Shown here: positions 59,458 through 64,000 of the stretch, one piece after another
Layout: every line of letters starts with the position of its first letter
How positions within the stretch are numbered: the first letter of the stretch is position 1
DNA from: Vicia villosa
Taxonomy: Eukaryota > Streptophyta > Magnoliopsida > Fabales > Fabaceae
Length of the DNA: 64,000 nt
Assembly (NCBI RefSeq): GCF_029867415.1
Contig: NC_081184.1
Location: forward strand, 106,997,692 to 107,061,691
Direction: 5' to 3'
The notes under the pieces: generated by a model
Database searches by the model: none
What the model saw: only the letters and a program-made list of their open reading frames with translations
What the model was told of the DNA's origin: nothing
Translations under genes and position numbers: made by a program

Positions 59458-60795
59458 TGATCGGTAAAATAGAAAGTGTACTCTTTTGCCTCTGTAGTAA
59501 TAAGGGGGAAATCCCCGAATGTCGATCTCAAGGACTGCGTGATGCTATAGAGTTGTGTTTCAATTCAATTAAACAAAAGTCTTTGGGGTTTTGGATTTGG
59601 AAACTATGAATTAAATTGCAAATAAAAGTAAAAGATTGATTTGGCCAAATATGAGTAACATGTCAGGGTAGGTGTGTGCATTAACATGTAACAACTCAAA
59701 ATCCTTATTTCAATAACAACTTATTAATCTTCAACTACCGGTTCTCAAGAATGTTTACCCCTAATTCCTCAGCGAGCAAACCTTTAATCATTAATCCTAA
59801 ATCCTAATTCCATAACGAATTATGATGAAATTAAACAATTGAGTTATCAAGAAGACCCGGTTACTATAGGGTATCCCTATTCCTAGGAAATATGTACTAT
59901 AATATAATTGTACAAAAACCCTAACACTGGCGCCGGGCGGTCCAACCTAAGTTCTAGTCATACATCAATCCCGTTGGTCCGACAAAGAAAGCTTTAGCAA
60001 CATTGTACAATTAAATTGAATATGAAAGACAAATATATTATTGAAATTGGGAAATCAAAGTCATTTAAGATGTTAATCAGGAACACTCCCCTAGCATTGG
60101 GGAGTTTAGCTACTCATATAGTTAAAAGAAAACAAAATATAAAATAGAGACATTATAAAAATTTAGATCAAAGTTGATCTTCAATCGCTTCCGTTCATGA
60201 AAACCTTCTTCTCTCCCAAACCATTGTGTTCTCCAATCTTCAATAGTATATTCTTCTTTCGGCTAAAAAGTCCTCTAATTCATCGTGAAAACTTTTCTAA
60301 ATAGTGCAGACTCACTTAGGTCAATTGGAAATACCAAAAACACCCCCTGGGTCCCAAATGGTGAAAAAACATAAAAGTACTCAAAATCAGAGTCACTGGC
60401 CAATACAGGCCGTGTCTGGCAACATGGGCACCCGTGTTGGCCCCATGGAACCAACCAAAACTTGTTTTTGCTTCAGACATGCTGACACGGGCCGTGTCAG
60501 TTCACACGGGCGGCCGTGTCACCCCCCTGGAATCCCACTTTTCTTCTTTTTCGAGCTCAAGGTTCCGTCTCCTGACACAGCCCGTGTCCGGTGACACGGG
60601 TGGCCGTGTTAGGCCTCCTGTAACATGATATTTTGTATTTTTTCATAGCAAATGGTCCAATTATTCATCCAAACCTGCACACACTTAAACACAAACCAAA
60701 GCATAAAATATAGAAAAATGCCATGAAACGCTTGACAATGCAAAGGAAAGATAACTGAACTAAGTGATAAATAAACGTGTAAAAACCACCGATCA
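59458..60795 (-). repeat. LTR of gypsy element (right copy)
   Basis: TGATCGGTAAAATAGAAAG ... AAACCACCGATCA, 1338 bp. It carries GC palindromes at 60480-60610: GACACGGGCCGTGTC, CACACGGGCGGCCGTGTC, and GACACAGCCCGTGTC with GACACGGGTGGCCGTGTT. Confidence 0.9.
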
Positions 60796-61465
60796 CCTGC
60801 ATCCTCACTTGTCAAACCAAATTTGAAGTTGGAGAAGCATGGAGAGGAAGACAAATTCGATGTTACTCTGTTCAAACAAATTGTTGGATATCTAAGGTAT
60901 GGCTGCAACAGCCGACCTAATATAGGTTTCACAGTCAGATTAATTAGCATATACATGAGTGAACCAAGAGTGTCACACATGAAGGCTGCAAGAAGAATCC
61001 TGAGATACTTAAAAGGATTGATAAACTATGGAATTCTATTTCGACGAGACTCTGAAAGTAAAGAAGCTTTGATTACTTGTTATTCATATGCTGATTGGTG
61101 TGAAGATAAAGAAGATCGAAGAACCACAACTGGTTGTTTCTTTCAAGTCTTTGGTGCCCCAATCTCACGGTGCTCGAGAAAGCAACCTGTGGTGGCATTG
61201 TCATCGTGTGAGTTGAATATATAACAAGATCCTATGCTACACGTCAAGCAATTTAGATCAGATATGTGCTAGAAGAGATCGAGGTCGAAGTGAAGAAACC
61301 TCTGGTGTTGCAGATCGATAACAAGTTAGCTATTAAAGGAGAAGGTAAATCGAGGTGAACTTGAAGTAAGACATTGCTCAAGTGAAGCACAGTTGGCCGA
61401 CATTTTCACCAAAGGATTAAAGATCGACAAATTCCTGAATTTGAAACAGAAATTAGGAATAGTTC
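60796..61465 (+). pseudogene. Copia RT end and RNase H relic, part 2
   Basis: Continues the copia polyprotein after the gypsy insertion: LEKHGEEDKFDVTLFKQIVG, YLRYGCNSRPNIGFTVRLIS, RILRYLKGLINYGILF, CYSYADWCEDKEDRRTTTGC (RNase H first Asp), VVALSSCE. After frame breaks, GELEVRHCSSEAQLADIFTK and GLKIDKFLNLKQKLGIVQID follow. A small deletion removes the usual KSIHIE..RFHF segment before GELEVRH. The element is non-functional. Confidence 0.88.
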
Positions 61466-62073
61466 AGATCGACTATGATTAGCGTATGTTCGAAAACTTG
61501 GATTATAGGAGAATATATTAAGATATTAGATATAGTTCAAATTGAGTACTCCAAGCCCAAACCCAATTAAGATATGTTAGCCTACTTACGATATAAATTA
61601 ATTATATATAAATAAACCTAGTTTATAATTCATTTTGTACAATTTAATTAATAATAAAATCCTTATTTACTTTATTTTCTCTTCCTCTCCTCACAAAAAG
61701 TAATTTTGATGGACTTTAAAACTTATTTAACTCTTTAATTTTCAACTTTTTAATATAAATAGATATATTTAATATTCCACAAAATATATTAAAATTGTAA
61801 GTACAAAGCAAACTAAATCTAAAATACACAAAATATTGATTTGCTCATTGAAATTAATTAACACGAGTCAAAATACTCCATCAATCATATACCTCTTTTA
61901 TAAATGCATATGTTTATATACAAGTGATGATTACCATGGTAAACTCTATATATTGTTCCATCATAAACTATAGATATTGTTTCATCAAAGTGAACTAAAA
62001 TACACCAAGATAACATGCTTATTAAATACATCAATAGTAAGTAGTAGTGTTATTTTGTTGCAATTCCTTTACA
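61466..62073. other. Copia 3' LTR remnant and downstream flank of the P450 gene
   Basis: 61510-61690 (TTAAGATATTAGATATAG .. AATAATAAAATCCTTATTTA) is LTR-like and follows directly on the copia polyprotein end. 61700-62073 is AT-rich and should include the 3' untranslated region of the minus-strand P450. Confidence 0.45.
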
Positions 62074-63819
62074 CTACACTTGAAGAAAAGGAATTGGATT
62101 CAACCTTGCAACTGGAATACCGAAAAGATCATTAGCCCTAGGAGCAGTCAATCCTGGCCGTTCATCCATCTCAATTCTTTTGCCATGATCTAAAATCTTA
62201 CCCTCAGGATCAAGCATCTTCCACTCAAAGCATTGCACCAAAGCTCCAATAACAGTTGGCAATTCACGCATGGCCAAAGGCATACCAGGACAACCTCTCC
62301 TTCCAGTACCAAATGGCAGCAACTCAAAGTGATGCCCTTTCATATCTATATCACTTTCTAAGAACCTCTCAGGCCTAAACTCTAATGGATTTTTCCATAT
62401 CTTTGGATCTCTTCCTATGGCCCAAGTGTTTACACAAACGATTGAGCCTTTAGGAATCATGTGTCCATCAACCACACAGTCTTGTATTCCTTTTCTAGCA
62501 ACCATCGGTAGCGGCGGGTGAAGCCTTAATGTTTCTTTTATAACGGCATTTGTATAAGGAAGATTTGGAATGTCTGCTTCACATACTAGTCTTTCCTTTC
62601 CTACTACTATGTCCACCTCCTCTTGCATTTTCTTTTGCACCATTGGATTGTTGTATAGTTCTGATACTGCCCATTCTAATGATATAGCTGTAGTATCTGT
62701 AGCTGCTGTGAAGTAATCCTGAAAATATTAATAATAAATAACTGGTTTAGACGTTAGAATTATCGTCTCGTCTCACGTAAATGTTGATATTATAAGGCTC
62801 AGATGTATTGCTTATTCAATGAATCTAAAAAGTAAATTTTCTCTGATAATAAGGATCAGAGAGTATTAGTCTGTGAATGAATATGTACTTACCAAGATCA
62901 ATGATTTAATATGGTTCCTAGTAAAGTCGACTTCACAATCTTTTGCGTCAAAAACATCAAGCAAAATATCAAGAAAATCCTTCGGTTTTTCTTCTTCATT
63001 CGCACTTCCACCTTCAACCTTGAATTTCTTTCTCGATTCCTCGCGATCACATATGATCTTTTCCAGAAAAGCATCATACCTCTTATGTAGATCCAATGCC
63101 TTCTTTTTGAGACCTTGTAAGTCAAAGTTTTTGCAAAATCCTATAAAATCTGAAATGTTAAATTCCCCGAAAGACTGTGTCACCTCGCGAACCAAAACCC
63201 TAGCTTGTTCGGCCTGACTGTCTGTCCCCGAGGTCTCGATGCTCAACATCATTCGCGATATTATGTTGTTAGAAAGTGACAACAAAGCTTGAGTGAGATT
63301 CAACGTCTCTTCAGACTTGGATTTATTCGCCAACATGCGAATGAACGCGTGGAGTTCTCGGGTTCTAATAGGTAAAAACTGTCCTAGGGTATGATTTCCT
63401 AGTAGCTCAAAAGTGCTTAGCTTTTTAATGAATTTCCAATATGGCCCATAATTGGCAAAAGCAAAAGTGGCATCATCATAGACAACAGTGTTGATGACAA
63501 TGTTCATTTTCCTAGAAGAGTAAACTAGTTCATTTGTTTTGAGAAACTCTTTAGCGAGGGACGGAGTGTTAACAACGACGAATCGAGCATAGCCAAGTCG
63601 AAGGAATATAAGAGGGCCATATCGATCGGAGAGGTCTCGAAAGGCATGGTGAAGGAGTGGTTTGAGGAGATGAAGATGGCCAATTATTGGTAGTGCTGGT
63701 GGACTTGGAGGGTAAGGTATGCAATCCTTTGGTTTGTTGTTTTTCTTAGACAAAACACGTTGGAGAAGGAAAACAAAGAGGACTAGAAATAGAGCTAATA
63801 AGATTGGTTGAAAAATCAT
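62074..63819 (-). CDS. FNSII: Cytochrome P450, flavone synthase II-type (CYP93B-like), 523 aa, two exons
   Basis: Exon 1 is 63819-62893 and exon 2 is 62718-62074, joined in phase 0 across a 174-bp GT-AG intron (..KSLIL|DYFTAATDTT..). The protein has a membrane anchor (residues 5-20), a proline hinge (PPSPPALPIIG, 37-47) and the I-helix AATDTT (314-319, Ala where many P450s have Gly). It also has ExxR (ETLR, 371-374), PERF (425-428) and the heme loop PFGTGRRGCPG (444-454, Cys452). All are intact. From memory, FLPIRTRE, DLQG, DYFTAATDTTAIS and GMPLAMRELP are shared with legume flavone synthase II (CYP93B), an ER-bound NADPH-dependent enzyme converting flavanones to flavones. Licodione synthase or another CYP93 activity cannot be excluded by sequence alone. 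Confidence 0.85.
62719..62892 (-). other. Intron of the P450 gene
   Basis: Donor GTAAGTACAT after ..ATCTTG and acceptor TTTTCAG before GATTACTTC. The position, just before the I-helix segment, is where CYP93 genes have their single intron. Confidence 0.85.
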
Positions 63820-63876
63820 GTTATTGGGTTTGGTTGGAAAGGAAAGCTCATGATAAGAGTTGATAATTGATCATGG

Positions 63877-63883
63877 CTTTATA
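63877..63883 (-). promoter_or_regulatory. TATA box of the P450 gene
   Basis: TATAAAG on the minus strand, 58 bp upstream of the ATG at 63819. The promoter is cut by the window end at 64000. Confidence 0.6.
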
Positions 63884-64000
63884 ATGAAACCAGCTCTTGA
63901 AAGGTAAGCACTGGAATAATGAAACCACCAAGTGGTGCGAATATAAAATTTGAGTTGAATATTTTGTAAATTAGTTTAAAAAGACTTCTTAGTATATAAA

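Larger units (their letters stand above)
54382..60795 (-). mobile_element. Non-autonomous Ty3/gypsy element (gag-pro only), 6.4 kb, complete
   Basis: 5-bp duplications CCTGC at 54377-54381 and 60796-60800 flank LTRs 54382-55697 and 59458-60795 (TGATCG ... CGATCA). Coding and the primer site (minus strand TGGGCCGTTGCCGCGGAC, 59451-59434, close to the common TGGCGCCGTTGCCGGGGA type) show minus orientation. The internal 3.76 kb encodes Gag and a protease remnant but no reverse transcriptase or integrase. The two LTRs differ clearly more than those of the Ogre-like element. It interrupts a copia RT. Confidence 0.92.

Overview
The window is nuclear DNA from a plant, almost certainly a legume (Fabaceae). 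The organism is inferred from three things. The P450 gene at the right end resembles legume flavone synthase II (CYP93B). Ogre-like giant LTRs (start TGTYGCACCCC, end ..GCTACA or ..GCGACA, followed by a TGGCGACTCTGCTGGGG primer site) occur repeatedly. The other mobile elements and the AT-rich base composition also fit. A pea/vetch/clover-type genome is the best guess, but the species cannot be fixed from the sequence alone.

Layout. 1-12593: a reverse-oriented Ogre-like LTR fragment, then a non-autonomous Ogre-like LTR element (truncated 5' LTR, 3.6 kb internal region without gag-pol, complete 3' LTR) inserted into a LINE relic (12594-13570). 13729-18537: Helitron 1 (minus). 18830-19700: Ty3/gypsy RT relic. 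19760-25480: copia leader and gag relic carrying a 289-bp MITE and Helitron 2 (21112-25283). 27200-28400: a second copia gag relic (minus). 30662-35335: a gene island with two convergent dirigent-protein genes and an intronless PPR gene, with a LINE RNase H scrap between the dirigent genes. 35580-61460: a decayed copia element, apparently split by nested insertions. These include a large inverted repeat of chromovirus-like LTR sequence (arms 37235-40732 and 40893-50775), a 4.17-kb solo LTR, Helitron 3, a reversed LTR fragment, and a complete 6.4-kb non-autonomous gypsy element with perfect 5-bp target duplications. 62074-63819: a two-exon flavone-synthase-II-type cytochrome P450 on the minus strand, cut off upstream by the window edge.

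Intact-looking genes are few: two dirigent proteins (cell-wall phenolic coupling or Casparian-strip type), one organellar PPR protein and one flavonoid P450. The rest is nested transposons whose insertion order can be read from target duplications and empty sites. The most unusual signal is an array of about 16 short hairpins at 7883-8482 in the non-autonomous Ogre-like element. Its stem bases change in compensating pairs while the loop stays constant, as expected if a folded RNA or DNA structure is being maintained.
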